Origin: a virus
IMG/VR virus record: IMGVR_UViG_3300029923_000328
Coordinates: 1-48,844 of that record
Reading direction: 5' to 3' (one strand)
DNA: 48,844 bases
Within the stretch, counting starts at the first letter, position 1. Every line of letters starts with the position of its first letter. The notes below the pieces were generated by a model that made no database searches, had not been told where the DNA came from, and was given only the letters and a program-made list of their open reading frames with translations. Made by a program: the position numbers and the translations under genes. This document shows, piece by piece, positions 35,293 to 42,345 of this stretch.

Positions 35293-36138
35293 TTATTTCT
35301 TTTTAAAAAGATTAATGAACCAATTAGCAATTTTTAGAATAAAGTTCATAAAGCCATTCGTGACTGGCACAATAATATCTTCCTTTGGCTCACCAGTAGA
35401 ACCCCATGCTTCATCAATTGGGTAAGTATAAGGTAATATAGCTTGGTCTTTTACACCCCAGTTAAGACCCCAACTATTAGAAATTAACCAACCAGTTTCA
35501 TTCCATCCGTAAATTGTTAATGCGTGATTCCCTGCTAAATCAGAACCTTTTTCAATAACCGCTTGTACAGAACCATCTGCATTTATTATCACACTAAATC
35601 CATTGTCATTATACCACGGGACACCGATGCCTACATACCCATAGTTCATGATTGCCGATTTAATTTCATCTGGTGTAGTAACTTGGAAATATGTAAGAAT
35701 TTTATTAGAAGAAGCTAAAGCATTTAACTTATCCACTCCAACTTCTTGTAATTTATCGGTAAGTTCTGGAACTTCAAGATTATAATCAAAGTCTTCATTG
35801 AAAACATCCCCAACAGTTTGTAGCGTTTTAAACATATCTCTTAGATACATTCCTTGCATAGTAAGGTCTGGTCTATTAGCATATAAAAACCCAACTGAAA
35901 ATCTCTTAAACACACCGTTTCTAATCAAATACAGTTTTTCTCTTACATATCCACCCATATGAGGAACACATGAATTTATATTACTTTGGTCTTTATCCTC
36001 GTTCGGTTGCCCAATCGTATATGTTTTAGGAAATACTACGGTTTTTGCAACGCTTAGTTTATAATCTCTTGTATCTACCTTTGGTTTTAAAGCACCTAAC
36101 TCACCAGTAAACATTTGAGGTTTATTTACATTATCCAT
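35293..36138 (-). CDS. Papain-like (C1A family) cysteine protease
   Basis: 281 residues after AAAAAGGAGA. The papain signature residues are in place: Q51 and C57 in KDQSNINSCVPH (oxyanion Gln and nucleophile), H204 in GNHALTIYGWN and N220 in LISNSWG.NWG. The first 45 residues (GALKPKVDTRDYKLS) match the N-terminal start of bacterial C1A proteins; there is no signal peptide, so it acts in the cell or the virion. The last 20 residues (NFILKIANWFINLF) form an amphipathic or membrane-associated helix ending in KKK. Possible roles are cutting host proteins or processing phage proteins. Confidence 0.85.
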   Translation of the reverse strand: MDNVNKPQMFTGELGALKPKVDTRDYKLSVAKTVVFPKTYTIGQPNEDKDQSNINSCVPHMGGYVREKLYLIRNGVFKRFSVGFLYANRPDLTMQGMYLRDMFKTLQTVGDVFNEDFDYNLEVPELTDKLQEVGVDKLNALASSNKILTYFQVTTPDEIKSAIMNYGYVGIGVPWYNDNGFSVIINADGSVQAVIEKGSDLAGNHALTIYGWNETGWLISNSWGLNWGVKDQAILPYTYPIDEAWGSTGEPKEDIIVPVTNGFMNFILKIANWFINLFKKK

Positions 36139-36152
36139 ATTTTATCTCCTTT

Positions 36153-36425
36153 TTATATTTCATTTCTCATTCTTATACCTAATATACTTCTCATGACTGA
36201 TTCTTTAACCATTTTATAATGAGTATAATCTGGAAAAATATTTTCTGATTCTTTTTCTCTTATTGCTTGTAAAGCCCTTGCTACATCAACCATTACTTCA
36301 TTTACTGGTCTATAACTTTCTTCTGGATGCATCATAATATCTACACCAATATTTTGTAATTCTCTAGCAACATTATCAATATTTTTCTGTCTATAATCTT
36401 CTTTGCTAATATCGTCATAATTCAA
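36153..36425 (-). CDS. Small protein, unknown
   Basis: 90 residues. The start is taken as TTG 36425: the GTG nine bases upstream is part of the ribosome binding site itself (GAGGGGGTGA), which lies at correct spacing for the TTG. Helical and charged (YRQKNIDNVARELQNIGVDI, then VNEVMVDVARALQAIREKES). No motif recognised. A GC-richer, structured region precedes it. Confidence 0.55.
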   Translation of the reverse strand: MNYDDISKEDYRQKNIDNVARELQNIGVDIMMHPEESYRPVNEVMVDVARALQAIREKESENIFPDYTHYKMVKESVMRSILGIRMRNEI

Positions 36426-36445
36426 ATTATTCACCCCCTCTCATT

Positions 36446-36636
36446 AAGACTGACCACAATATATAGTGGTGTCACCTAACGACAACCACAACATGTAGAC
36501 CTAAACTGTGAATGAAATACGAATTTGATTTCACAGACAGCCTACAGTACCTCTAGTTTTATCTGTGTGACCTCACAAGCCGTTTGTAGGGATTCGGAGT
36601 ATAGTTTTAAGTCTGAAATTACGTAAGCTGATACGG
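36446..36636 (-). ncRNA. Candidate structured RNA or leader (non-coding, GC-richer)
   Basis: This 190-base stretch between - strand genes has no ORF or tRNA signature, and clearly more G and C than any flanking gene. Pairings visible: CCTACA 36541-36546 with TGTAGG 36585-36590 enclosing a small TGTGA/TCACA hairpin (36566-36577); CTGTGA...AAT 36506-36518 with ATTTCACAG 36528-36536; and GAC.ACCAC 36448-36457 with GTGGTGTC 36466-36473 directly upstream of the next gene's ribosome binding site. This suggests a leader RNA or small RNA; the identity is unknown. Confidence 0.4.
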
Positions 36637-37008
36637 TCATCTAATGCCAAGTTTAGATTTGAGTTCAATAATTTTTTTATTTATATCATTTTCTTCTTTA
36701 TCTACTCTTCCTTCTTCTTCTGTATATTTAATGACTTCATCAATATATTTTCGGAATTTAATTAATCCATCATGATTATACGCATCAATTAATTCATAAA
36801 TACTTCTACCAAGACCATAACCATAATCGAGACCATAGTTAAGGTTATAGGCATCCTTATCTGGCTTCGGTACATTGATGCTTAATTCAGATTTTTGCTT
36901 TTGTAATGTTCTAATTTGCTCAATTAAATTACACTCTGGTAAATTCTGGTCTACTGAACAAATATTTTGCTTAATTACTGGTTGTGTTTTATTTTTGTTC
37001 CAAAACAT
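36637..37008 (-). CDS. Small protein, unknown
   Basis: 123 residues after ATAAGGAGT. A basic N-terminus (FWNKNKTQP), a Tyr/Gly-rich middle (NLNYGLDYGYGLGRSIYELI) and a charged coiled-coil end (VDKEENDINKKIIELKSKLG). No membrane segment. The last gene before the structured intergenic region; function unknown. Confidence 0.55.
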   Translation of the reverse strand: MFWNKNKTQPVIKQNICSVDQNLPECNLIEQIRTLQKQKSELSINVPKPDKDAYNLNYGLDYGYGLGRSIYELIDAYNHDGLIKFRKYIDEVIKYTEEEGRVDKEENDINKKIIELKSKLGIR

Positions 37009-37020
37009 TTTTGTTACTCC

Positions 37021-37380
37021 TTATAATTCAAATTCAAATTCTGTACCAATTAAATCTTTTAAACTATTGTTAATTTTATTAATTTCGTTTGTTCTTATCA
37101 TATCTGCATCAGATATACTATATTCTGCTCTAACTCTATCAATAATATCTTTCATTATTTCTTCCTTATTTTTATTAGCTAAATATTGTAGACTTTTTTC
37201 AATACAATTATATTTACCAGTATCATTAAATATAAGCTTAATAATCAATGTACTACCTTTTATATATTTATTAATAAAAGGTATTTTATGGTAAGTTTGT
37301 ATTTCAGCGCCTAAATAATCATGAAATGGTCTTTCATAAGTGCCAACGTTAAATCCTGCATTTAATATTTTAAATTTCAT
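37021..37380 (-). CDS. Small protein, unknown
   Basis: 119 residues, overlapping the SLOG gene by 11 bases and preceded by a GAAGGA ribosome binding site, so coupled to it. Mixed alpha/beta, soluble (FKILNAGFNVGTYERPFHDYLG at the start; ADMIRTNEINKINNSLKDLIG near the end). Translational coupling suggests a job linked to the SLOG protein, but no family was recognised. Confidence 0.5.
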   Translation of the reverse strand: MKFKILNAGFNVGTYERPFHDYLGAEIQTYHKIPFINKYIKGSTLIIKLIFNDTGKYNCIEKSLQYLANKNKEEIMKDIIDRVRAEYSISDADMIRTNEINKINNSLKDLIGTEFEFEL

Positions 37381-37921
37381 TTTTCAATTCCTTCGGATTA
37401 ATAATCACAATATTTTTGTTCATACCTTTAGCGTATTTTACACATTTTCCAGTACCGCCTTTAGTCCCATCCCAAACAGCAATAACAATATCTGATTTAT
37501 TTACCATATATTCATTACGCTTTTGCATTTTTTCAATATAATAAATATCTTCTTTTTGACCATCGACTTTGTATCCTTCTATCCTATCAACAAGGGTAAG
37601 GATATCTGCTTGATATAGTTGCGTTCTCCATTTTTGAAAATCTTGCTTATTCCATAGGATATATTGTCTTTTAAATGGGACTGCAATTTCAGTTATAATA
37701 TTTTTATAGGAACTCTTTAATTTATTACAAACATAAAATGCCATTTGGTCAACACCTAGCGCCCCACCACAAATGAAGTGAAATTCTTCTCCTTCATTTT
37801 CTTTAATTATTTTTGTTACGGTTGTTGTAATAGCAAGAATAACATCTTGATTTTTAGGTATATCCCAATTATAACCACCGAGTTTATTAGGTCTATGCCC
37901 TGTAAAACATATAGTAATCAT
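37370..37921 (-). CDS. SLOG-family nucleotide-binding protein (YpsA/DUF1273-like)
   Basis: 183 residues. The Rossmann-like SLOG motifs are complete: ITICFTGHRPNKLGG at the start, FICGGALGVDQMAFY near 50-64, a middle block with YILWNKQDFQKW, RNEYMVNKSDIVIAVWDGTKGGTGKCVKYA near 138-167, and IVIINP. SLOG domains bind NAD- or nucleotide-derived ligands; in Thoeris and related defence systems they sense ADP-ribose-type signals. YpsA-like proteins are common in phages, with roles unproven. ATG overlaps the upstream kinase stop (ATGA), and the macro-domain gene is in the same operon. Confidence 0.85.
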   Translation of the reverse strand: MITICFTGHRPNKLGGYNWDIPKNQDVILAITTTVTKIIKENEGEEFHFICGGALGVDQMAFYVCNKLKSSYKNIITEIAVPFKRQYILWNKQDFQKWRTQLYQADILTLVDRIEGYKVDGQKEDIYYIEKMQKRNEYMVNKSDIVIAVWDGTKGGTGKCVKYAKGMNKNIVIINPKELKNEI

Positions 37922-38460
37922 TTATTCTCCGCTATAGCTGTTAAAATATCTAAGACAATTGCATTTACTGAACTTTGAACCCCATCAATTGCTGTATATT
38001 CTATATTATATTTATTTAAAATATCAACTAATTCAACAGCTATTTCATCAGATTCTTGTTCTGTTTGATTCCTACCATTTGTGTCATATACTTTTTTGCG
38101 ATTGATAAAGTAATTAAGATTGTTATATTGAGATAATTCATCGATAACTAAATTATCTAATGTTCTTGACTTCTTACCGTATTTGTTATTATAAAGTACA
38201 GTAAGAATTAAAGGTCTATCAGTTACAATAACATCTACTTTGCCATTTACCCTAAATAATCTATGGTTCTGTTTAGCGAATATGTATAGTTCATCCTTAA
38301 AGGTCTCTTGCCTGTCTTCCCATACTAAGTCTTTAGCGAACTCTGTTACAAGTTCACAGCTAACTCCGAGCCATTTAAGGTGTGCAAACACATCTGCCAT
38401 GATAGTGCTTTTACCAGATGATGGGCTTGCTATTAGATTAACTACTAATGTATTAGCCAT
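37918..38460 (-). CDS. P-loop ATPase/kinase, AAA_28 (NadR kinase-like)
   Basis: 180 residues after AAAGAGGG. Walker A ASPSSGKST (K17) follows the first strand; VIVTDRPL near 76-83 supplies the Walker B-like/acceptor region. The later NLNYFINRKKVYDTNGRNQTEQ and YNIEYTAIDG blocks match the AAA_28 group, which includes the ribosylnicotinamide kinase part of NadR. Substrate unknown: a nicotinamide riboside or other nucleoside is possible, as is a generic ATPase role. Coupled to the SLOG gene. Confidence 0.7.
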   Translation of the reverse strand: MANTLVVNLIASPSSGKSTIMADVFAHLKWLGVSCELVTEFAKDLVWEDRQETFKDELYIFAKQNHRLFRVNGKVDVIVTDRPLILTVLYNNKYGKKSRTLDNLVIDELSQYNNLNYFINRKKVYDTNGRNQTEQESDEIAVELVDILNKYNIEYTAIDGVQSSVNAIVLDILTAIAENK

Positions 38461-38475
38461 TAAATTCCCTCTTTC

Positions 38476-38913
38476 TTAAAAGCCACTTTCTTGCATAGTT
38501 GCATCAAATAAATTACATTCCAAATGAGTATCATCAATTGCTATAATTTTAAGAGAACGATAATCCCATCTGCCGCAATAATCACCATTAAAATAAGAAT
38601 TGTCACAATCAATAACTACTATTTTACTTTTTCTATTAAACGTACCATTTTTCTTTTTAGGGAAAGTTGAGATAAAGTCTACCATATTAACATTTTGTAA
38701 TTTATTGACTTTAGCTATGACTTTATCTATGTTTTCAATATACTCTGATTGAGTTAAATATATTCTTGATAAATCATCAAATTCCCTATACCCAAGTTCT
38801 ACAAATTCGTCTTCTTCATAATCTTCTTTAAGTTCATCCAAAGCCTTTAATATTTTGCTAAAATCATAGTCTATAGATAATTCATTTTTACCAATTGTTA
38901 ATTTATCTTTCAT
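38476..38913 (-). CDS. Unknown protein
   Basis: 145 residues, overlapping the DHH gene end by 11 bases and thus coupled to it. Acidic helical N-terminus (ALDELKEDYEEDEFVELG), then a beta-rich C-terminal half (KIVVIDCDNSYFNGDYCGRWDYRSLKIIAID). No known motif seen. Confidence 0.55.
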   Translation of the reverse strand: MKDKLTIGKNELSIDYDFSKILKALDELKEDYEEDEFVELGYREFDDLSRIYLTQSEYIENIDKVIAKVNKLQNVNMVDFISTFPKKKNGTFNRKSKIVVIDCDNSYFNGDYCGRWDYRSLKIIAIDDTHLECNLFDATMQESGF

Positions 38914-39787
38914 TATTACACTCTTTCAATAATAATTTTTTACTAGTAAATCCTGCGGCTGAAAAATGTCCACCACCACCAAAAGATTCAGCAACTTTAC
39001 TACAATCGACTGTCTTATCTGTTGAGAATAAGGAATAGGTGTACTGTGTGCCATCAAAAACATAAACAACCACAAATGGATATTGATTAATCTTATCTCC
39101 AAAAATCCAACTATTTGATTTTTTATTTATAACATAGCATTTATATCCTGCTAGTTCTGATTCATATCCAAAATTAGATAAATAATATTCATTATCCGAA
39201 TCTATATATTTTTTGATAATATTTCCATCGTGAATAATATCGTCCAAAATATTTGTGTGTCCAAATTTATCTTCTGATAATAACCTATCCCATATTGGAT
39301 TAGATGGTGTCATATTAAGGCTTTCAATCCCTAACTTGAAATATGTGGTCATATCTCCATATTTATAAATCCAACAATCATAATCAGAAACTAATTTAAT
39401 ATACATGGGACATTCTTCGAAACTTACGTTATATAAAAACATATAAGTTAATGCCGCACCAGATATCTTATCTTGGATTAAACCTTTGATATTATGTAAA
39501 TTTTTATATTTTTTAATTAACTTTAGTGAAGATATATGGTGGTCACACCACACTATATTAGTAGTTCTATTTAGTATATTTTGGAATTGGTCTAAAGTTG
39601 GTTCTGTGAAAGAATAGTCTACTATGTATACCTTTTCATTATTAGATACAACATCTGGTAATGGTTTAGTATAATCAACTTCAAAGAAATCTTTTTTAGA
39701 AAACGCATACCCATGTTTCTCTTCGTAATTTAAAACAACTGATGCCGCACAAATACCATCCATATCATTATGATAAAAACATTTCAT
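38903..39787 (-). CDS. DHH-family phosphoesterase (NrnA-like)
   Basis: 294 residues after AAGGAGA. Signature motifs in order: HNDMDG (H6, D8, D10), VDYSF near 55-59, CDHH near 81-84 (the DHH motif), and the C-terminal DHHA1 substrate-binding motif GGGGHFSAAGF near 268-278. DHH proteins bind manganese and hydrolyse short RNA oligonucleotides, phosphoadenosine phosphate or cyclic dinucleotide products. Lengths match NrnA-type enzymes. In a phage it could recycle nanoRNA or destroy a cyclic nucleotide signal; no transmembrane or GGDEF part is present. Confidence 0.85.
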   Translation of the reverse strand: MKCFYHNDMDGICAASVVLNYEEKHGYAFSKKDFFEVDYTKPLPDVVSNNEKVYIVDYSFTEPTLDQFQNILNRTTNIVWCDHHISSLKLIKKYKNLHNIKGLIQDKISGAALTYMFLYNVSFEECPMYIKLVSDYDCWIYKYGDMTTYFKLGIESLNMTPSNPIWDRLLSEDKFGHTNILDDIIHDGNIIKKYIDSDNEYYLSNFGYESELAGYKCYVINKKSNSWIFGDKINQYPFVVVYVFDGTQYTYSLFSTDKTVDCSKVAESFGGGGHFSAAGFTSKKLLLKECNNER

Positions 39788-39800
39788 TAATTTATTCTCC

Positions 39801-40217
39801 TTATAATTTACATACTAAAATTTTACAATCCGTATCTTTAAACACATCTTCGATAATCTGCCTAACCATTCCCCATTGAAGCCTGTCTCTTGTGCAACCT
39901 AACTTGTAAATCGCTATTTTTTCAATCTTCTTTTCAATAATAATATCTCTCATCATTTCTAATGATTTAGTCAGCGATTCATATGTAGGCTTATTCCAAT
40001 ACTTAGATTTTGTTACCAAATTAAATACTTTATTTACTAGAATACAATCTGGATATGTACGCTTACCATTTTGATGTAGGTATTGTCTTAGATGAAATCT
40101 TTTTTGGAACTCAACCGCTATTCCTGCCCCTAGTTCATAATCAGCAGAAATACAATGTGCTAGATAATATTCATTTGGAAGATTGAATAAATTATATTTT
40201 ATTTCTTTAATTTTCAT
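39801..40217 (-). CDS. TARG1-type macro-domain ADP-ribosyl hydrolase
   Basis: 138 residues after AAAGGA. The whole protein is one macro domain of the TARG1/ALC1-like branch: LAHCISADYELGAGIAVEF near 19-37, NLVTKSKYWNKPTYESL near 66-82 and LGCTRDRLQWGMVRQIIEDVF near 106-126. The two residues known to be catalytic in human TARG1, K84 and D125, correspond to K70 (LVTK) and D111 (CTRDRLQW), so an active enzyme is expected. TARG1 and DarG macro domains remove ADP-ribose from acidic side chains or from DNA. A phage version could undo ADP-ribosylation by a host toxin such as DarT. Confidence 0.85.
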   Translation of the reverse strand: MKIKEIKYNLFNLPNEYYLAHCISADYELGAGIAVEFQKRFHLRQYLHQNGKRTYPDCILVNKVFNLVTKSKYWNKPTYESLTKSLEMMRDIIIEKKIEKIAIYKLGCTRDRLQWGMVRQIIEDVFKDTDCKILVCKL

Positions 40218-40227
40218 TTTGTCCTTT

Positions 40228-40410
40228 CTAAACTGATTTAACTAATTCGTAATCATCAGCCGTATTTTCATTAATATAGTCTATCATACCTAAATATTTC
40301 AAATTATCCATACTAAATGTATTAACATTAACTTGATGAGTAATTTGATATTTAACTTTTGACTTTTTATTTATAATGGTATCTCCAATTTTAATAATTT
40401 TATATTCCAT
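40228..40410 (-). CDS. Small protein, unknown
   Basis: 60 residues after CTAAAGGAGA at good spacing. Basic beta-rich start (YKIIKIGDTIINKKSKVKYQITH), acidic helical end. It looks like a small barrel of the kind found in many phage early proteins. No function assigned. Confidence 0.55.
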   Translation of the reverse strand: MEYKIIKIGDTIINKKSKVKYQITHQVNVNTFSMDNLKYLGMIDYINENTADDYELVKSV

Positions 40411-40423
40411 TGTAATGTCTCCT

Positions 40424-40786
40424 TTAGAATATCATACAAACTAATATTTGTACAATGTGTAAACTCTGGTCAATGTAAAGTGAATGCCAATCTGAAATAT
40501 TAAGTTTCTTATACCATCCTCTACATTTCCATGCATCAATTAACATATGACCAAATACTAAGAATGCTAGTTTTAATGGGATATATGCGAATCCAAAAAT
40601 CATAAGACCAAATGTAATACCGATACCCCAAATTGCAGAATGGACAAATAGTATATAATTACTCTTTGCCTTATAAGTTGCTAAAAATTCACTTTGAAGT
40701 GAATAATCCAATAATAGATTTATCCAATATAAAAAGATAAATATATAAAAAGGATTTTGTTTTATTTGTTCTAATAAAATATTCAT
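40424..40786 (-). CDS. DUF3307-like membrane protein
   Basis: 120 residues with about three hydrophobic segments (13-30, 45-62 and 65-82) and a C-terminal one. The pattern LLLDYSLQSEFLATYKAKSNYILFVHSAIWG, then GHMLIDAWK and DQSLHIVQI, with membrane-embedded D, H, and Q residues, matches DUF3307, found in phages and bacteria. It is the first gene after the promoter at 40818-40846, with a GGAG ribosome binding site. Function unknown. Confidence 0.65.
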   Translation of the reverse strand: MNILLEQIKQNPFYIFIFLYWINLLLDYSLQSEFLATYKAKSNYILFVHSAIWGIGITFGLMIFGFAYIPLKLAFLVFGHMLIDAWKCRGWYKKLNISDWHSLYIDQSLHIVQILVCMIF

Positions 40787-40817
40787 TTGTGTACTCCTTT
40801 ATTTATTCCCTATATAT

Positions 40818-40846
40818 ATTATAGTATATTTTAATTGTTTTGTCAA
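40818..40846 (-). promoter_or_regulatory. Consensus promoter of the macro/SLOG operon
   Basis: On the - strand, TTGACA (40846-40841), a 17-base spacer and TATAAT (40823-40818) are perfect matches to both consensus boxes, 31 bases upstream of ATG 40786. The flanks match the promoter at 47308-47336 (ACTTGACAAA and TATACTATAATATATATAGG shared), so both are probably one regulated class. Confidence 0.92.
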
Positions 40847-40851
40847 GTAAA

Positions 40852-41241
40852 TTAGGAATTAAATTCTTTTATATTATATCCATAAGAATTAAGCCAATCG
40901 GCTACTAGATGACGATGGCAAAAATCTTCTGGTTTTTCGTAACAAATAAGGGCGATACTATCATGGATATTCATATTGTAATATGAAGTATTTTTCATCA
41001 AATCTGCTAAATCTTTAAGTACTTTTTTATAATCTAGTTTATCTAATACTTCTGATTGGAAATGTTCTATGTAAAAATCATTATCATGATTTTCTTTCCA
41101 CTCCATAAAGAATTTATATTTAGGAGCAAGTTTCTTATATTCTAATCCATCCCATCCTTTAGGACTTTTACCACAAATTGCAATTGGAATAATGTTTGGT
41201 GTAAGATTCTTTATATTAGAAAAATAACTTGTATATATCAT
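40852..41241 (-). CDS. DUF488-family protein
   Basis: 129 residues. ATG 41241 is used because GGAG sits 7 bases before it and the family typically begins MIYTSYF; an in-frame ATG 12 bases upstream is less likely. The family pattern is clear: IYTSYFSNIKNL, PIAICGKSP, YKKLAPKYKFF, and IALICYEKPEDFCHRHLVADWL near the C-terminus, with conserved C and H. The biochemical role of DUF488 is not settled. Contains one copy of the 18-bp palindrome (40970-40987). It lies between a terminator and the next promoter. Confidence 0.75.
   Translation of the reverse strand: MIYTSYFSNIKNLTPNIIPIAICGKSPKGWDGLEYKKLAPKYKFFMEWKENHDNDFYIEHFQSEVLDKLDYKKVLKDLADLMKNTSYYNMNIHDSIALICYEKPEDFCHRHLVADWLNSYGYNIKEFNS
40970..40987. 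repeat. 18-bp palindrome, copy 3 (inside the DUF488 gene)
   Basis: TTCATATTGTAATATGAA is the exact reverse complement of the copy at 8146-8163. It is inside the coding sequence of the - strand gene 40852-41241. Confidence 0.6.
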
Positions 41242-41257
41242 TTTATACTCCATCCTA

Positions 41258-41289
41258 AAAAGGGCAAGCTAACAAAAGCTTACCCTTTT
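41258..41289 (-). terminator. Terminator after dUTPase (- strand)
   Basis: A 13-bp stem with one G.U (41277-41289 with 41258-41270), 6-nt loop, followed on the - strand by a short T run. It closes the nucleotide-metabolism operon just downstream of the dUTPase stop. Confidence 0.8.
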
Positions 41290-41297
41290 AATATTAT

Positions 41298-41828
41298 TTA
41301 TTTACCGCTACTACCTAACATTCCCATACCACGTTTTGATTCAATCTTTTTTAAATCTTCATATGGAAGTTCTTCAATATTTGTTTTAGGTACTGGTAGT
41401 AGTAACGATTGGGTAATAGCTTTTTTATATGGATAAATTATTACATCATTTCCAAACTTTAATTTTATTGATTCTATTTGTTCATTCTTTTCTTTTTCGT
41501 CTTCTTTAAATTTTAGAATAATAATAAAATTATTTGTGGTATTAGTAATAGGAACTTTCCATTCGTTTCTAAATCCAGAATCAATTACTCCACAACGTTG
41601 TGCAATACCTTTTGTACCAGTTGAACCACGTTCTTTTAAAATCATAACATATTCATCTGAAAATGCAGATGCGATTCCTGTTTCAATCATGACTGTTGTA
41701 TGAGGATTTATTACTAAATATTCTTGTGTAAAATTTGCATATATATCATATCCTGCATTTTCTATATCTTTATTTGGTATAACCCCATCACTTTTTACTT
41801 TTGAAAAATAAACTTTAATTTCACTCAT
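41298..41828 (-). CDS. dut: dUTPase (deoxyuridine triphosphatase)
   Basis: 176 residues. ATG 41828 is chosen over an in-frame ATG 27 bases upstream because GGAGATTTTAAT precedes it. All five trimeric dUTPase motifs are visible: AGYDIYA (1), RGSTGTKG (2), CGVIDSGFRNEW with the catalytic Asp (3), KAITQSLLLPV (4) and a glycine-rich C-terminal ESKRGMGMLGSSGK (5). It hydrolyses dUTP to dUMP, keeping uracil out of DNA and feeding thymidylate synthesis. An insertion of about 20 charged residues lies between motifs 3 and 4 (KFKEDEKEKNEQIE). Confidence 0.93.
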   Translation of the reverse strand: MSEIKVYFSKVKSDGVIPNKDIENAGYDIYANFTQEYLVINPHTTVMIETGIASAFSDEYVMILKERGSTGTKGIAQRCGVIDSGFRNEWKVPITNTTNNFIIILKFKEDEKEKNEQIESIKLKFGNDVIIYPYKKAITQSLLLPVPKTNIEELPYEDLKKIESKRGMGMLGSSGK

Positions 41829-41844
41829 ATTAAAATCTCCTTTA

Positions 41845-42345
41845 TTATATATCATTTTTTATAAATCTAGCGTTATTGATATCTCGTTTTCTTGGATTAA
41901 TTAAATTATGTAGTCTCCTATGTTCTGACTTTGTTAATACTAATAAATTATTTACATCATTATTTAATTTATTGAAATCTTTATGATGAACTTCATATTT
42001 TGGTAATAGATACTTAATGCCATTAATTTCTACACTATTTTCTTTATTTAATAAATATTTTTCTGCAACTAATCTATGCTCAAAAACAAAATCATCATCA
42101 TTCTTAAATGGATGATTAGGACATCTAATAAGTTTATACCCATGACTAATTCGTTTATCAGATTTCCATGATGTATTTAGATTTCCTTTTAACCCATATT
42201 GTGGATTATTTTTACCTTTAAATGTTTCTTTTTTATCTATTCCCATACATTTCCTTGAACAATAATTATGTTTAGATATACGTGATGGTTTTCTATGAAA
42301 TTTTTTATTACATATTTCACATTCACAATTCACTTCGCTTTTCAA
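41845..42345 (-). CDS. HNH homing endonuclease (free-standing)
   Basis: 166 residues. An N-terminal zinc finger (CECEICNKKFHRKPSR...CSRKC) is followed by a NUMOD3-like KNNPQYG segment and an HNH nuclease motif: FEHRLVAEKYL, YEVHHKDFNKLNNDVNNLLVLTKSEHRRLH, with the H-N-H residues in VHHKD...NNDVNNL...EHRRLH. Start TTG 42345 overlaps the RNR stop (TTGA). It sits between RNR and dUTPase genes as a free-standing mobile gene. RNR genes are common insertion sites for such endonucleases. Confidence 0.88.
   Translation of the reverse strand: MKSEVNCECEICNKKFHRKPSRISKHNYCSRKCMGIDKKETFKGKNNPQYGLKGNLNTSWKSDKRISHGYKLIRCPNHPFKNDDDFVFEHRLVAEKYLLNKENSVEINGIKYLLPKYEVHHKDFNKLNNDVNNLLVLTKSEHRRLHNLINPRKRDINNARFIKNDI

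Noticed and set aside
36446-36636. tRNA gene in the GC-rich gap
   Set aside because: No T-loop GTTCGA-type box or cloverleaf pairing could be found on either strand.
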